DNA from: Hyphobacterium sp. CCMP332
Lineage (GTDB): Bacteria > Pseudomonadota > Alphaproteobacteria > Caulobacterales > Maricaulaceae
Assembly (NCBI RefSeq): GCF_014323565.1
Contig: NZ_CP058669.1
Span: 1,701,501 to 1,765,500, forward strand
Direction of reading: 5' to 3'
DNA length: 64,000 nt
Part shown: one piece after another, positions 45,877 to 55,898 of the stretch
Layout of the letters: each line of letters begins with the position of its first letter
Position numbering within the stretch: position 1 is the stretch's first letter
The notes under the pieces: model-generated
What the model was told of the DNA's origin: nothing
Seen by the model: only the letters and a program-made list of their open reading frames with translations
Databases searched by the model: none
Position numbers and translations under genes: made by a program

Positions 45877-46233
45877 ATGAAGATATCCCGCCTGCGCGTC
45901 AGGCGGGATTTTCTGTTTGTGGCACAAGGCCGCAAAGCGGTGCGCTCCAGCGTTGTTGTTCAGGCCCGCGAAGGCCATTGCCCTCCTGACGAGATCCGCG
46001 CCGGCTTTACCGCCACCCGCAAGATCGGCAATGCCGTTGTGCGCAACCGGGCCAAGCGCCGCCTGAAAGAGGCTGCGAGGCTGCTATTGCCCCTCCACGG
46101 ACAGGCCGGAACCGACTATGTGTTCATCGCCCGCGTGACAACTGGCGCAAAGGCATGGACGCGCTTACTTGACGATGTGCAATCGGCGCTGCAAACCCTC
46201 GCCCGCCCGGCCTCGGGCGACAAGAACGACTAA
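45877..46233 (+). CDS. rnpA: Ribonuclease P protein component
   Basis: 118-residue basic protein that assists the RNase P RNA in removing tRNA 5' leaders. The RNR motif region NAVVRNRAKRRLKEAARL is the hallmark of RnpA. The ATG giving MKISRLRVRRDFLFV fits the family N-terminus; it follows rpmH by 20 bases. In many bacteria a small yidD gene lies between rnpA and yidC; here only 21 bases separate them. Confidence 0.96.
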   Translation: MKISRLRVRRDFLFVAQGRKAVRSSVVVQAREGHCPPDEIRAGFTATRKIGNAVVRNRAKRRLKEAARLLLPLHGQAGTDYVFIARVTTGAKAWTRLLDDVQSALQTLARPASGDKND

Positions 46234-46254
46234 AGCGGATCGGGACACCCTCTC

Positions 46255-48024
46255 ATGGGCGACAATCGCAATATCATCCTCGCCATCGTGATCTCGGCGG
46301 CCATTCTGATTCCCTATCAGATTTTCGTTCTGGGGCCGATGAATGAGCGCCAGCAGGCGGCGCGCCTCGCCGAGCAATCCACGGCCGTACAGACCGAACT
46401 GACCGGCCTCGCCGCCAACGCCAATGCCGCGGCACCGGACGGCAGCGGCCCTGCAGAAGAACAACGCATCGAAATCGTCAGCGAAGCCGTCACCGGCTCG
46501 CTCTCCCTGACCGGAACGCGAATCGATGAATTGCGGCTGCAGCGTTACGACACCGAGGTTGATGATGATACGCCGGTGGAGTTTTTACGCCGCCGCGACG
46601 GTGCCAATGCGTTTTACGCACAGGATGGCTGGCAGGGGCTGGGTTCCGGCCCGACCGACGCGCCCGGCTTCAACGCCAACTGGACCCTCGTCTCCGGCAA
46701 TCAGCTGACGCCGGAAACGCCGGTCGTGCTGGAATATCGCGGCAGTGACGGCCTTGTCTTCCGCCGCACGATTTCGCTCGACAACGACTATATGTTCACC
46801 TTCGCCGACGAGATCGAGAACACGTCGGGCCAGACCGCCAGCCTGTCGCGTTTCGCGCGCGTGCGCCGCGATGGCGAACCGCCGGCCCCCTGGTCGCCTT
46901 TCTTCATTCTGCATGAAGGCCCGATCGGCGTGGTCGGCACCACGATTCTGGATGAAAAATACCGCTCCATGAATCCAGGTGACGAAACCGATCGCTCTGG
47001 CACGGGCGGCTGGATGGGCATTACCGACAAATACTGGATGGCCGCCGTCATTCCCGATCAGTCCATGGAATTCGAAGGCTCGATGCGCCTGATCGGCCGT
47101 CAGGGGGAAGACACCTTCCAGTCCGGCTATGTCACCCAGCCGGTAGATCTTGCGCCGGGCGCGACCCTCGCCACAACAGCGCGCATCTTTGCCGGTGCCA
47201 AGCGGGTCGATCTCCTGCAGGCATATGAAGAAGACCTCGGCATTTCCCGTTTCGACATGGCCGTTGACTGGGGCATGTTCTGGTTCCTCACCCGCCCCTA
47301 TTTCTGGCTATTGCACACCCTGTCCGGCTTCCTTGGCGGCATCGGCTTTGCCATTCTGGCCGTCACCGTTCTGGTCAAGATCCTGTTCTTCCCGCTGGCC
47401 AATCGCGCCTATGTCTCGATGGCGAAGATGAAGAATCTGCAGCCGAAAATGCAGGAGCTGCGCGAGAAATACGCCGACGACAAACAGAAGCAGCAACAGG
47501 AAACCATCGCGCTTTATCAGCGGGAGAAGGTCAATCCGCTGGCCGGCTGTCTGCCCATATTGTTCCAGATCCCGGTCTTCTATGCGCTCTACAAGACGCT
47601 GTTCGTGACTCTGGAAATGCGCCATGAGCCCTTTCCGGGGTGGATTCAGGATCTGGCTGCGCCGGACCCGACCAGCCTGTGGAATCTGTTCGGCCTCCTG
47701 CCCTATGACCCGTCCGGCCTGCCGCTCATCGGCACGACGCTGGCCATCGGGGCCTGGCCCATTCTCATGGGGATCACCATGTGGGCGCAGCAATCGCTGA
47801 ACCCGCCCCCACCGGACAAGATGCAGGCCCGGATCTTTGCCTTCCTGCCGCTGGTCTTCACCTTCATCCTCGCGAATTTCGCCGTCGGACTGGTGATCTA
47901 CTGGGCCTGGAACAACTTCCTGTCCGTGGTCCAGCAATACATCATCATGCGGCGTCAGGGGGTCGAAACCCAACTCGACAAGCTGGTTAAAAGACTTGCC
48001 AATCGCGGTGGAGAAGCAAGCTGA
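46255..48024 (+). CDS. yidC: Membrane protein insertase YidC
   Basis: 589-residue Gram-negative type YidC. It has an N-terminal anchor helix (about 4-24), a periplasmic beta-supersandwich (about 55-335) and the conserved Oxa1-like core with five helices (about 350-575). The core includes the cytoplasmic hairpin [20 protein letters not shown] and [21 protein letters not shown] (shown here in part). It inserts small inner-membrane proteins alone or with SecYEG. Its stop codon overlaps the start of engB. Confidence 0.97.
   Translation: MGDNRNIILAIVISAAILIPYQIFVLGPMNERQQAARLAEQSTAVQTELTGLAANANAAAPDGSGPAEEQRIEIVSEAVTGSLSLTGTRIDELRLQRYDTEVDDDTPVEFLRRRDGANAFYAQDGWQGLGSGPTDAPGFNANWTLVSGNQLTPETPVVLEYRGSDGLVFRRTISLDNDYMFTFADEIENTSGQTASLSRFARVRRDGEPPAPWSPFFILHEGPIGVVGTTILDEKYRSMNPGDETDRSGTGGWMGITDKYWMAAVIPDQSMEFEGSMRLIGRQGEDTFQSGYVTQPVDLAPGATLATTARIFAGAKRVDLLQAYEEDLGISRFDMAVDWGMFWFLTRPYFWLLHTLSGFLGGIGFAILAVTVLVKILFFPLANRAYVSMAKMKNLQPKMQELREKYADDKQKQQQETIALYQREKVNPLAGCLPILFQIPVFYALYKTLFVTLEMRHEPFPGWIQDLAAPDPTSLWNLFGLLPYDPSGLPLIGTTLAIGAWPILMGITMWAQQSLNPPPPDKMQARIFAFLPLVFTFILANFAVGLVIYWAWNNFLSVVQQYIIMRRQGVETQLDKLVKRLANRGGEAS
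48010..48013 (+). promoter_or_regulatory. Ribosome binding site supporting a CTG start for engB
   Basis: GGAG lies seven bases before CTG at 48021, which overlaps the yidC TGA as CTGA. The usual coupled arrangement would be ATGA. No ATG, GTG or TTG in the engB frame lies between here and the ATG at 48132, which is too late for the family N-terminus. Confidence 0.6.
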
Positions 48025-48668
48025 CCGCCGAGCCCGGACGCTCCAGCTCCGGGCGCGGCCGTGCGCTTTTCGTCCGCCCCTGCGAGTTTATCAAAGGTGC
48101 CGTCGATCTCGCCGGACTGCCGCCGGCCGACATGCCCGAGATTGCCTTCTGGGGCCGGTCGAATGTCGGCAAATCCAGCCTGATCAACGCCCTGACCAAT
48201 CGCAAGCAGCTGGCCCGCTCCTCAGGCGAGCCCGGCCGCACGCGAGAGCTCAATTTCTTTGATCTGGGCGGCGCGATCCGCCTTGTCGATCTGCCGGGTT
48301 ATGGCTTCGCCAAGGCACCCAAGAAGACGGCCCAGGTCTGGACACGGCTGACCGAGGCCTTCCTCAAGGGACGCCCGAATCTCAAGCGCGTCTATTTGCT
48401 GATTGATGCCCGCCACGGCCTGAAACCCACTGACGAGACAATGATGGACGGCCTCGACGAAGCCGCCGTCAGCTATCAGATCATTCTGACCAAGGCCGAC
48501 AAGTTGAAGCCGGGCGAGCTGGCGAAAATGGAAGCCGATACGCTGAAGCAGATTGCCAAGCGCGCCGCGGCTTTCCCCGAGCTGATCCCGACCTCGTCGA
48601 CCAAAAAATCCGGCCTTGATGATCTTCGCGATGCGATTGCCGCGTTTACGCCGGAATTTTCCGGATAA
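48021..48668 (+). CDS. engB: Ribosome biogenesis GTP-binding protein EngB (YsxC/YihA)
   Basis: 215-residue small GTPase needed for large-subunit assembly. Motifs are G1 [11 protein letters not shown]2 region [10 protein letters not shown]3 DLPGYGFA and G4 TKADKL. The ORF is open upstream to a CTG at the yidC stop. The 37 residues before the first ATG include [20 protein letters not shown], which matches the conserved N-terminal strand of EngB. The protein would otherwise begin only three residues before the GTPase strand, so a CTG start is favoured. Confidence 0.9.
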   Translation: MTAEPGRSSSGRGRALFVRPCEFIKGAVDLAGLPPADMPEIAFWGRSNVGKSSLINALTNRKQLARSSGEPGRTRELNFFDLGGAIRLVDLPGYGFAKAPKKTAQVWTRLTEAFLKGRPNLKRVYLLIDARHGLKPTDETMMDGLDEAAVSYQIILTKADKLKPGELAKMEADTLKQIAKRAAAFPELIPTSSTKKSGLDDLRDAIAAFTPEFSG

Positions 48669-48677
48669 GGTGAAACA

Positions 48678-49691
48678 ATGATGTTTCGCGCTGTTCTATT
48701 TCTGAGCTTGCTGATCCCGGCCATGCCCGCGCAGGCCGCGGATATCTGCAATGAAACCAGCTTCATCGTTGAGGCCGCCTTGGGCTGGGCCACGCCGGAT
48801 CGCGAGATCGCGGTCGAAGGCTGGACGCGCATTCGCCCCGGTGAATGCGTGGAGACCGGCCCGAGCATCGATCCGGACAGCGACGAACCGCTTCTCTTCT
48901 ATGCCCGCTCAACCGCCGCCTATCTCGGCGGTGTGCGCGAATGGGGTGGCCAGCTCGATCTCTGCGTCGGTGCCTCCGACTTCGCCGTCGAGGGTGTCAG
49001 CGATTGCGACGCTCTGGGGCTGGACCGCCGGGGCTTTGATATTCTGCGCGGCGAGCATCGTTTCCGCACGATCCTGGTCGAACCCGCAGATTTCGGCGAA
49101 GACGCGCAGGAGGCCGGCACACAGCGCCTGCTGCGCGATGCCGGATATGATATTCGCTCCATAGACGGGCTGGAAGGCCGCCGCACAACCCGCGCCATAT
49201 CCGCCTTCGTGCAGGCCGAAAGCCTGCCACGCACACCGCCACGCCCGGAGCTGATAGACGCGCTGGAAGCCGCCGCCTTGCGCCGCAATGCCGAGGCCGG
49301 GCTCATCCTGTGCAACGAAACCGAAGGCCGGATCGCCGTCGCGCTCGGGCGCGAACGTGACGAGGTGTGGGAAGCACGTGGCTGGTGGCGGCTCGATGCC
49401 GGCGGCTGTGCGCGCCTGATCGCCGATCATCTGACGCAAGCCAATGCTTTCTACTATGCCGAACGCACCGGCGAGTTGGGCGGCACCCTGCAAGGTGGGA
49501 CGGAGGAATTCTGTTTTTCACCATCGCGATTTGTGGCCGAGGGCCGCGATGACTGCGCCGGCCGCGGATATTCCAGCGCCGGCTTCCGGCAGATACCTGA
49601 ACCGCTTGACGGAACCAGCCGTATAGAACTGACCATTGCCGATTTCAGAATACCGGCACAACAAGCAACGCCGGAGCCTGAACAGCCATGA
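48678..49691 (+). CDS. Secreted protein with two DUF1036 domains around a peptidoglycan-binding-like domain
   Basis: 337 residues with a signal peptide ending AQA. Two DUF1036-type modules are seen, at about 22-125 (ICNETSF, GWTRIRPGEC, LCVGASDF) and about 205-310 (LCNETEGRIAVALG, GWWRLDAGGCARL, FCFSPSRF). Between them, residues 135-190 (QRLLRDAGYDIRSIDG, RRTTRAISAFVQ) look like a PG_binding_1 fold. DUF1036 proteins are small periplasmic proteins of unknown role in Alphaproteobacteria. This one occupies the engB-HAD interval where argB is often found, and it overlaps the next gene by four bases. Confidence 0.78.
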   Translation: MMFRAVLFLSLLIPAMPAQAADICNETSFIVEAALGWATPDREIAVEGWTRIRPGECVETGPSIDPDSDEPLLFYARSTAAYLGGVREWGGQLDLCVGASDFAVEGVSDCDALGLDRRGFDILRGEHRFRTILVEPADFGEDAQEAGTQRLLRDAGYDIRSIDGLEGRRTTRAISAFVQAESLPRTPPRPELIDALEAAALRRNAEAGLILCNETEGRIAVALGRERDEVWEARGWWRLDAGGCARLIADHLTQANAFYYAERTGELGGTLQGGTEEFCFSPSRFVAEGRDDCAGRGYSSAGFRQIPEPLDGTSRIELTIADFRIPAQQATPEPEQP

Positions 49692-50386
49692 CGCCGCCCG
49701 ATCTGTCACACATTTCCAACTGGGTCTTCGATCTCGACAACACGCTCTACCCGTCCGACGCCGAGGTGATGTCGCAGGTCGACCGCAAGATGACGGAATA
49801 TGTCGCCCGCGAACTCAATCTCTCTCGTGAAGATGCCCGCAAGGTACAAAAAGACTACTGGCGCGAATACGGCACCACGCTGAACGGGCTGATGGCCAAT
49901 GGACAGGTCCGCAATGGCCGCGAATTTCTGGATTTCGTGCACGATATCGATCACAGCGTCATCACGCCGGACCCGCAGCTGGCGGCACATATCCGTGCCC
50001 TGCCGGGCCGACGCTATGTCTATACCAATGGCTCGATGAAGCATGCCGAGGATATCTGCCATCATCTCGGCCTGACCGATTGTTTCGATGACATGTTCGA
50101 TGTCGAGGCCGCCGACTTCAAACCCAAGCCGCACCGCTCGGGCTATGATCTGTTTTCCTCGCGCTTTGACATCAAGGCACCGGAAAGCGCCTTCTTTGAA
50201 GATTCGATCCGCAATCTGAAAACCGCGCACGACATCGGCTGGACCACGATTCTGGTTCGGGCCAGACCGGGTCCGCGCGATGAAGAAAGCGCCGGGCCGG
50301 ACGATCATCCCGACCATGTCCATTTCGCCGTGGATTGTCTCAAGACCTTCCTCTCGACCGCCAAGACGAAAGACAAAGCCGCATGA
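49688..50386 (+). CDS. HAD-superfamily pyrimidine 5'-nucleotidase
   Basis: 232-residue HAD hydrolase of the SDT1/YjjG-like class. Motif I is [13 protein letters not shown] with the nucleophilic Asp, motif II is YVYTNGS, the Lys is in DFKPKPH, and motif IV is [10 protein letters not shown]. Homologues in this neighbourhood of alphaproteobacterial genomes are annotated as pyrimidine 5'-nucleotidases and clear nucleoside monophosphates. The start overlaps the previous stop, and its own stop overlaps the dapD start (ATGA). Confidence 0.9.
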   Translation: MTPPDLSHISNWVFDLDNTLYPSDAEVMSQVDRKMTEYVARELNLSREDARKVQKDYWREYGTTLNGLMANGQVRNGREFLDFVHDIDHSVITPDPQLAAHIRALPGRRYVYTNGSMKHAEDICHHLGLTDCFDDMFDVEAADFKPKPHRSGYDLFSSRFDIKAPESAFFEDSIRNLKTAHDIGWTTILVRARPGPRDEESAGPDDHPDHVHFAVDCLKTFLSTAKTKDKAA

Positions 50387-51210
50387 CCGATCTCGCCGCG
50401 CTCGAAGCCACCATCAACACCGCCTGGGAGCATCGCGATCAACCGGACGCGCTGAATGCTTCTGTCGCCGACGCCGTGGCAAAAGCGGTGGGCCTGCTGG
50501 ATGCCGGCAAGGCGCGCGTGGCGGAAAAGACCGGCGGCGAATGGGTCGTCAATCAATGGCTGAAAAAAGCCGTCCTCCTCTCCTTCCGCCTTAATCCGAT
50601 GGGCGTGATCGGGGGCGGCATTGGCGGCGCAAAATGGTGGGACAAGGTCCCGTCCAAATTCGAGGGCTGGGGCGAAGCCGAATTCAGGGCCGCCGGTTTC
50701 CGCGCCGTGCCGCCCTGTGCGGTGCGCCGCGGGGCGTTTATCGCGCCGGGCGCCGTGTTGATGCCGTCCTATGTCAATATCGGCGCTTATGTCGGTGAAG
50801 GGGCGATGGTCGATACCTGGGCCAGTATCGGCTCGTGTGCGCAGATCGGGAAGAATGTCCATGTCTCTGCCGGGGCGGGTATTGGAGGCGTGCTGGAGCC
50901 CCTACAGGCCAATCCGACCATCATCGAGGACGGGGCCTTCATCGGCGCGCGTTCCGAAGTCGTCGAAGGCGTCATCGTCCGCGAAGGCGCGGTGCTGGCC
51001 ATGGGGGTCTTCATCTCCGGCTCGACCAAGATCGTTGATCGCGCCACCGATGCCATCACCTATGGCGAAGTGCCGCCCTATGCGGTTGTTGCACCCGGCA
51101 CCCTGCCCGACCCCAAGGGCGGCCCGTCCCTCGCCTGCGCCGTCATCGTCAAGACCGTCGATGAGCGCACCCGCGCCAAGACCGCCATTAACGAGCTTCT
51201 GCGGGATTGA
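50383..51210 (+). CDS. dapD: 2,3,4,5-tetrahydropyridine-2,6-dicarboxylate N-succinyltransferase
   Basis: 275-residue left-handed beta-helix acyltransferase of lysine/diaminopimelate synthesis (succinylase branch). The hexapeptide repeats run through [38 protein letters not shown] and the [20 protein letters not shown] region, all typical of DapD. Its product is processed by DapC (probably ArgD) and DapE. It is translationally coupled to the HAD gene and is separated from dapE by one base. Confidence 0.97.
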   Translation: MTDLAALEATINTAWEHRDQPDALNASVADAVAKAVGLLDAGKARVAEKTGGEWVVNQWLKKAVLLSFRLNPMGVIGGGIGGAKWWDKVPSKFEGWGEAEFRAAGFRAVPPCAVRRGAFIAPGAVLMPSYVNIGAYVGEGAMVDTWASIGSCAQIGKNVHVSAGAGIGGVLEPLQANPTIIEDGAFIGARSEVVEGVIVREGAVLAMGVFISGSTKIVDRATDAITYGEVPPYAVVAPGTLPDPKGGPSLACAVIVKTVDERTRAKTAINELLRD

Positions 51211-51211
51211 G

Positions 51212-52354
51212 ATGTCCGATCCGATCGATCTCGCTCAGGCCCTGATCCGCGCGCCCTCGGTTACGCCGAAGGATGAGGGGGTCATGGACGTCTTGCAGGG
51301 CGCACTGGAACAGCTCGGCTTTACCGCGCAGCGCTATCCCTTCGAGGAGGTCGACAATCTCTATGCCCGGTCGGGCACGGACGGGCCCGTTCTGGGTTTT
51401 GCCGGCCATGTCGATGTCGTGCCGCCCGGCGATGAGGCGAACTGGACCAATGGCCCGTTCGAGGCCCGCATCGAGGACGGCGTCCTCTGGGGCCGCGGCG
51501 CGGCCGACATGAAGGGCGCGCTGGCCGCCATGGTCGCGGCCGTTTCGCAGGTAAAGGCCGGACATGACATTCCCGGCTCCATCGTCTTCCTGATCACGGG
51601 CGATGAAGAAGGCCCGGCCGTCAACGGCACCAAGCGCCTGATGGAGGCCCTGCACGAGGCAGGCGAACGCTTTGATCATGTCCTCGTCGGCGAGCCGACC
51701 AATCCGCACAAGATGGGCGAGACCATCAAGGTCGGCCGCCGTGGCAGCCTCAATGGCGTGATCCGCGTCATCGGCCGGCAGGGTCATGTCGCCTATCCCG
51801 AACTGGCCGACAATCCCGTCCCGAAACTGATCGAACTTCTGAACCGCCTGCTGGCGCGCACCCTGGACGACGGGGCACCGCATTTCCAGAAGAGCAATCT
51901 GGAAGTCACCTCCGTCGATGTCGGCAATGAGCCGCACAATGTGATCCCTGGCGAAGCGCGCGCGAAATTCAATATCCGCTTCAACACGGCCCACACGGGC
52001 GATGATCTCAAACGCTGGATCGAGGGTGAGGCCAGGGCGGCCGGGCTCGGTTTTGAAGGCCGGATCGAGCTCGATCTGAAAGTCACCGGCGAGGCCTTCC
52101 TGTCCACGCCCGACCATTTCACCGAAGCCCTGAAAGCCGCCGTCGAAGCCGAAACCGGCCTGACACCAGCGCTGACCACAGGCGGCGGCACCTCCGATGC
52201 GCGCTTCATCCGCAATTACGCGCAGGTCGCAGAATTCGGCCTTGTGGGCGCCACCATGCACCAGGTCGATGAGCGCGTGGACACAAGCGATATCGAAACC
52301 CTGACCCGCATCTATGCGCGTCTGATCAAATCCTATTTCGGGCTGACCACATGA
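51212..52354 (+). CDS. dapE: Succinyl-diaminopimelate desuccinylase
   Basis: 380-residue di-zinc M20 hydrolase that releases LL-diaminopimelate. Zinc and catalytic residues are in GFAGHVDVVPPGD, WGRGAADMKGALAAM, ITGDEEGPAVNGT and the late TTGGGTSDARFI. The length is normal for DapE. It follows dapD immediately and overlaps the next gene by four bases, so lysine and peptidoglycan precursor synthesis is coupled here. Confidence 0.97.
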   Translation: MSDPIDLAQALIRAPSVTPKDEGVMDVLQGALEQLGFTAQRYPFEEVDNLYARSGTDGPVLGFAGHVDVVPPGDEANWTNGPFEARIEDGVLWGRGAADMKGALAAMVAAVSQVKAGHDIPGSIVFLITGDEEGPAVNGTKRLMEALHEAGERFDHVLVGEPTNPHKMGETIKVGRRGSLNGVIRVIGRQGHVAYPELADNPVPKLIELLNRLLARTLDDGAPHFQKSNLEVTSVDVGNEPHNVIPGEARAKFNIRFNTAHTGDDLKRWIEGEARAAGLGFEGRIELDLKVTGEAFLSTPDHFTEALKAAVEAETGLTPALTTGGGTSDARFIRNYAQVAEFGLVGATMHQVDERVDTSDIETLTRIYARLIKSYFGLTT

Positions 52355-52923
52355 TCCGCCTGTTGACCGATACGATGCAGGGCGTGAAGGCCGTCGGGCG
52401 GGCCCTGTCCTTTCGCGAAGACTGGGCCGAAACGCTCGATCTGTCGGCGAGCGGACTGATCCGCAGCTTCTTTGCAGCGATTGTATCCCTGCCCATTCTG
52501 GTTTTTGTGCTGCTCGGTCTGCAGCAATTGAATATCGACAATATCGAGGGCTTCGAAAGCCGCCTGACGGCGCTCGACCTGATCGGAACGCTGGCGCGCA
52601 TCTGGCTGGTTTTCCCCGTGCTCGCCATCTTCCTGACGCGGCTGACCGGTACCAAGCATCGCTTCGTGCACTGGGTAGTCCTGCATAACTGGGCGGTTGT
52701 GGTGCTATTGATGGTGCCGGTCTTTCCGGTGGCCTTCTACCTTCTGGGCCTGACCAGCGCGGCCGGTGTCGCCTTCTCGATCGGCTTTCTCTACGAAGGT
52801 TTTCGCTATTTCGTGCATTTCCGCGTCGCGCAACTGGCGCTCGGCCTGCCCCTGCTCTGGACCATCCCCATCGCCATGATCCCGGTGATTGTGAACATGG
52901 TCCTCGCCTACGGGCTCAACTGA
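52351..52923 (+). CDS. Inner membrane protein, unknown function
   Basis: 190 residues with about four hydrophobic helices (about 38-60, 78-98, 108-135, 160-185). It has an amphipathic N-terminus (MIRLLTDTMQGVKAVGRALSF) and a GFLYEGFRYFVHFRVAQLAL element between helices 3 and 4. Similar membrane proteins lie after dapE in some Alphaproteobacteria, but no characterised relative is known to me. Its ATG overlaps the dapE stop (ATGA), so it is probably cotranslated. Confidence 0.72.
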   Translation: MIRLLTDTMQGVKAVGRALSFREDWAETLDLSASGLIRSFFAAIVSLPILVFVLLGLQQLNIDNIEGFESRLTALDLIGTLARIWLVFPVLAIFLTRLTGTKHRFVHWVVLHNWAVVVLLMVPVFPVAFYLLGLTSAAGVAFSIGFLYEGFRYFVHFRVAQLALGLPLLWTIPIAMIPVIVNMVLAYGLN

Positions 52924-52945
52924 CGCGTCCGGAAAAGCCAAAAGG

Positions 52946-53683
52946 CTAGTAATCCACCCGTTCCAGATAGAGGCCGTCCGCGGGCGCGACCGGCCCACAG
53001 GCGGCGCGATCACGCGCCTCCAGTGCCGCTTTCAGATCCTCCGGGGCCCATTTTCCGCGGCCGATTTCCACCAGCGAACCGGTGATCGACCGCACCTGCC
53101 GATGCAGGAAGGAGATGGCGGAACAGGTCAGCTCGACCTCATCCGCCACCCGCCGGACGGCAATCTTTTCCAGTGTCTTGACCGGTGATTTCGCCTGGCA
53201 CTGGATATCCCGAAAGGTCGAGAAATCATGCGTCCCGACGAGGCATTGCGCGGCGGAATGCATGGCATCAACGTCCAGCTTTTGCGTCACCCGCCAGATC
53301 TTGCCCTTGTCCAGCGTCAGCGGCGGGCGGCGATCGATCATGCGATAGATATAATGGCGCTTGGTCGCCGAATGACGGGCGTGGAAATCCTCGTCTACTT
53401 CCTCGCACGACAGGACCGCAATCGGCTCGGGACGCAAATGCTGGTTGATGGCATCGCGCACCGTATCGGTCGGCAAATCCTTGTCGAGATCGAGATGAGC
53501 GACCTGCCCCAGCGCATGAACGCCACTATCCGTGCGCCCCGCCCCGTGAACTTCCACGGGTGATCCGTTCAGCTTTGTCGCGGCACGCTCCAGACTGCCC
53601 TGCACGCTGGGTCCGTGATCCTGCCGCTGCCAGCCCATGAAGGGCCCGCCATCATATTCCAGCGTCAGCTTGTAACGCGGCAT
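52946..53683 (-). CDS. truA: tRNA pseudouridine(38-40) synthase
   Basis: 245-residue pseudouridine synthase for positions 38-40 of the tRNA anticodon arm. The catalytic Asp is in [17 protein letters not shown], and MGWQRQ and [18 protein letters not shown] are conserved. Length is normal. It shares one base with the end of fmt (TGATG). It converges on the dapE-linked membrane gene with a 22-base interval. Confidence 0.96.
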   Translation of the reverse strand: MPRYKLTLEYDGGPFMGWQRQDHGPSVQGSLERAATKLNGSPVEVHGAGRTDSGVHALGQVAHLDLDKDLPTDTVRDAINQHLRPEPIAVLSCEEVDEDFHARHSATKRHYIYRMIDRRPPLTLDKGKIWRVTQKLDVDAMHSAAQCLVGTHDFSTFRDIQCQAKSPVKTLEKIAVRRVADEVELTCSAISFLHRQVRSITGSLVEIGRGKWAPEDLKAALEARDRAACGPVAPADGLYLERVDY

Positions 53684-54615
53684 CAGTCCAGCACCGTTCC
53701 GGCCGCCAATGTATTGCCGCGCAGGAAATCATCTGCATCCATCGCCGCCTTGCCTTCGCGTTGCAGCCGGGTCAGGCGCACAGCCCCCGAACCACACGCG
53801 ATCAGCAGCGCCTCATCCAGCACCGTGCCGGGCGCGCCCGCACCGTCCCCGGCTCTGGCGAAATGGACTTTCACCCGCACGGGCCCCCTGGCGGTTGGCA
53901 ATTCGAACCAGGCCCCGGGAAAGGGCGACAGGCCGCGAATCTGGTGGGCGACAACCATCGCTGGCTGCGACCAGTCGATGCGCGCCTCATCATTGGTGAT
54001 CTTCTTCGCGTAGGTCGCGCCCTCGCCGCTTTGCGGGACCGCCTCCAGCGAACCTCGCTCCAGCGCCGCGAGTGCGCGCGGCCACATCTGTGCGCCTGCA
54101 CCCATCAGCCGGTCATGCAGGCTGCCCGCCGTATCATGCGGGAAGATGCGCACCGTTTCCGACAACAGGATCGGCCCGGTATCGAGCCCCGCCTCCATCT
54201 GCATGATCTGCACACCGGTCAACTCATCCCCGGCCATGATGGCCCGCTGGATCGGCGCGGCTCCGCGCCAGCGCGGCAGAAGCGAGGCGTGCAGGTTGAG
54301 ACAGCCCAGACGCGGCGCGTCCAGCGCGGCCTGCGGCAGGATCTGTCCATAGGCGACGACGGCGGCGAGATCGAGATCGAGCGATGCAAAATCCGCCAGC
54401 ACAGCCGGATCGCGAAAGCTGTCCGGCGTGTGCACATCCAGCCCCAGTGTTTCGGCCAGCGCATGGACCGGCGTCTTCTGCTCAGACTTGCCCCGCCCCT
54501 TGCGGCGCGGCGGCTGGGTGTAGACGCGGACAATCTCGTGGCCGGCAGCGGCTATCTCCACCAGAGAGGCGGCGGCAAAATCGGGCGTACCCATGAAGGC
54601 AAGGCGAAGTGTCAT
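53683..54615 (-). CDS. fmt: Methionyl-tRNA formyltransferase
   Basis: 310-residue enzyme that formylates initiator Met-tRNA. It has the N-terminal FMGTPDFA, the formyl-folate catalytic region [18 protein letters not shown] and the GLDTGPIL motif, with a C-terminal tRNA-binding OB domain. It normally follows def directly; here two lipoprotein genes and a GNAT gene separate them. It is translationally coupled to truA. Confidence 0.96.
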   Translation of the reverse strand: MTLRLAFMGTPDFAAASLVEIAAAGHEIVRVYTQPPRRKGRGKSEQKTPVHALAETLGLDVHTPDSFRDPAVLADFASLDLDLAAVVAYGQILPQAALDAPRLGCLNLHASLLPRWRGAAPIQRAIMAGDELTGVQIMQMEAGLDTGPILLSETVRIFPHDTAGSLHDRLMGAGAQMWPRALAALERGSLEAVPQSGEGATYAKKITNDEARIDWSQPAMVVAHQIRGLSPFPGAWFELPTARGPVRVKVHFARAGDGAGAPGTVLDEALLIACGSGAVRLTRLQREGKAAMDADDFLRGNTLAAGTVLD

Positions 54616-54663
54616 GGCGGCGTTTCAACCAATCCCGCCGCCAAGATCAAGGACTATCCGCAA

Positions 54664-55275
54664 TCAGTCCTCAAAACCCCACGGCGCGGGCGGGGCCTCG
54701 ACCGGATTGGAGAGGTCGAATTCCATTCTCAGATATTGGTCCGGATTATACCACTCATACACAAACCACTGGCCGTCGAATTCCAGTCCCCAGATGTTTT
54801 CAGTCGATGAATTGAGGCTTTGCTGCTCGAAAAGGTCCAGACTGTGCGCGTCCGCGGCGAATTCGATCCGAAGGCGATCACTGATCCATGCATCCCCACC
54901 ATAACCGCTCAGCGCGAGCGATGAACCGTCTTGATGGTGTTGATCATGCCTGAGATGAAAACCCAGCTCTGTACGAGATAGTACCCAGATTCGTGAGCGG
55001 TCGTTCCCGGCATGAATCGCGATGCCGATTTCATCGGCCGAGCAGTCGCGAACATGCATAATCAGCGATTGCCCGGCCCAATCTCCCGCCGGCGGACCAT
55101 TACTTGTGATTCTGCCTGCGAAGGCAGCTCCACAGAACTCCAACAACGCCTCAAATAGATTAATAGGCTCGGCATTCTCACCAGGTATGGAGCGGTCTTC
55201 AGAACAAGCGCAAAGCGCCAGACACAGGGCACCGGCAAATCCCGCCAACACTATTTTTCGTACTCGAACTGGCAT
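54664..55275 (-). CDS. Predicted lipoprotein, paralogue of the upstream gene
   Basis: 203-residue protein with a signal peptide and lipobox (LALCAC). It aligns with the neighbouring gene over its whole length. Shared elements are FCGAAFAGRI, GQSLIMHVRDCSADEI, the His-rich RHDQHHQDGS and the last residues FDLSNPV, then APPAPWGFED. Two Cys residues (about 49 and 77 in each protein) could form a disulfide. No known domain was recognised. The ATG was used; a TTG one codon upstream is possible. AT content is slightly higher than in the surrounding genes. Confidence 0.68.
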   Translation of the reverse strand: MPVRVRKIVLAGFAGALCLALCACSEDRSIPGENAEPINLFEALLEFCGAAFAGRITSNGPPAGDWAGQSLIMHVRDCSADEIGIAIHAGNDRSRIWVLSRTELGFHLRHDQHHQDGSSLALSGYGGDAWISDRLRIEFAADAHSLDLFEQQSLNSSTENIWGLEFDGQWFVYEWYNPDQYLRMEFDLSNPVEAPPAPWGFED

Positions 55276-55289
55276 CAATGCCGCCGCAA

Positions 55290-55898
55290 TCAGTCCTCAA
55301 ATCCCCACGGTGCAGGCGGTGCATCAACCGGATTGGAGAGGTCAAATACGGCGCGGAAGCTCCGGCCCGGACGGTCCAGCCCGTAAGTGAACGTCTCGCC
55401 CTCAACCTGCATCAGCCAGGTATTCTGCGCGGAATCGGGAATGCCCTCAGCCACAAACAGGTCGCGGCTGAATTCATCGGCCGGAAACTCGATCCGGGAC
55501 GCGGTCACGACAGAGCTGTCACCGCCATATTGCGTCAGCACGTCTTCGGACCCGTCCTCATGCCGGTGATCATGTTTCAGGCGGTAGCCGTCTTCCGTGC
55601 GTGTCACCACCCAGGTCCGCGAACGATCCTCGCCAAGATGTAGCGGGATGCGGATTTCGTCTTCCGAGCATTCACGCACATGCATGACCAGCGTCTGGCC
55701 CACCCATCCGGCATCGCGCGGATCCTCGCTATCGACGCCGCCTTCAAAAGCCTGCCCGCAATAGGCAGAAAGTGTCGCAAACAGACTTTCCGGCGCCGCC
55801 GTGCTCGGCGTGTCCGCAGCTTGCGGTGCCGAACCTTCCATTGAGCATGCCGACACAAGTGCAGCCGTGCTGGCAATAATTCCAAATCGGATATTCAT
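55290..55898 (-). CDS. Predicted lipoprotein (first of a tandem pair)
   Basis: 202-residue predicted lipoprotein (lipobox VSAC) with the same architecture as the downstream copy: YCGQAFEGGV, GQTLVMHVRECSEDEI, KHDHRHEDGS and the C-terminus FDLSNPV followed by APPAPWGFED. The last ten residues are identical in both. The His/Asp-rich stretch could bind metal, but this is inference. The ATG overlaps the stop of the GNAT gene (ATGA), so it is cotranslated from the def operon. Confidence 0.7.
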   Translation of the reverse strand: MNIRFGIIASTAALVSACSMEGSAPQAADTPSTAAPESLFATLSAYCGQAFEGGVDSEDPRDAGWVGQTLVMHVRECSEDEIRIPLHLGEDRSRTWVVTRTEDGYRLKHDHRHEDGSEDVLTQYGGDSSVVTASRIEFPADEFSRDLFVAEGIPDSAQNTWLMQVEGETFTYGLDRPGRSFRAVFDLSNPVDAPPAPWGFED

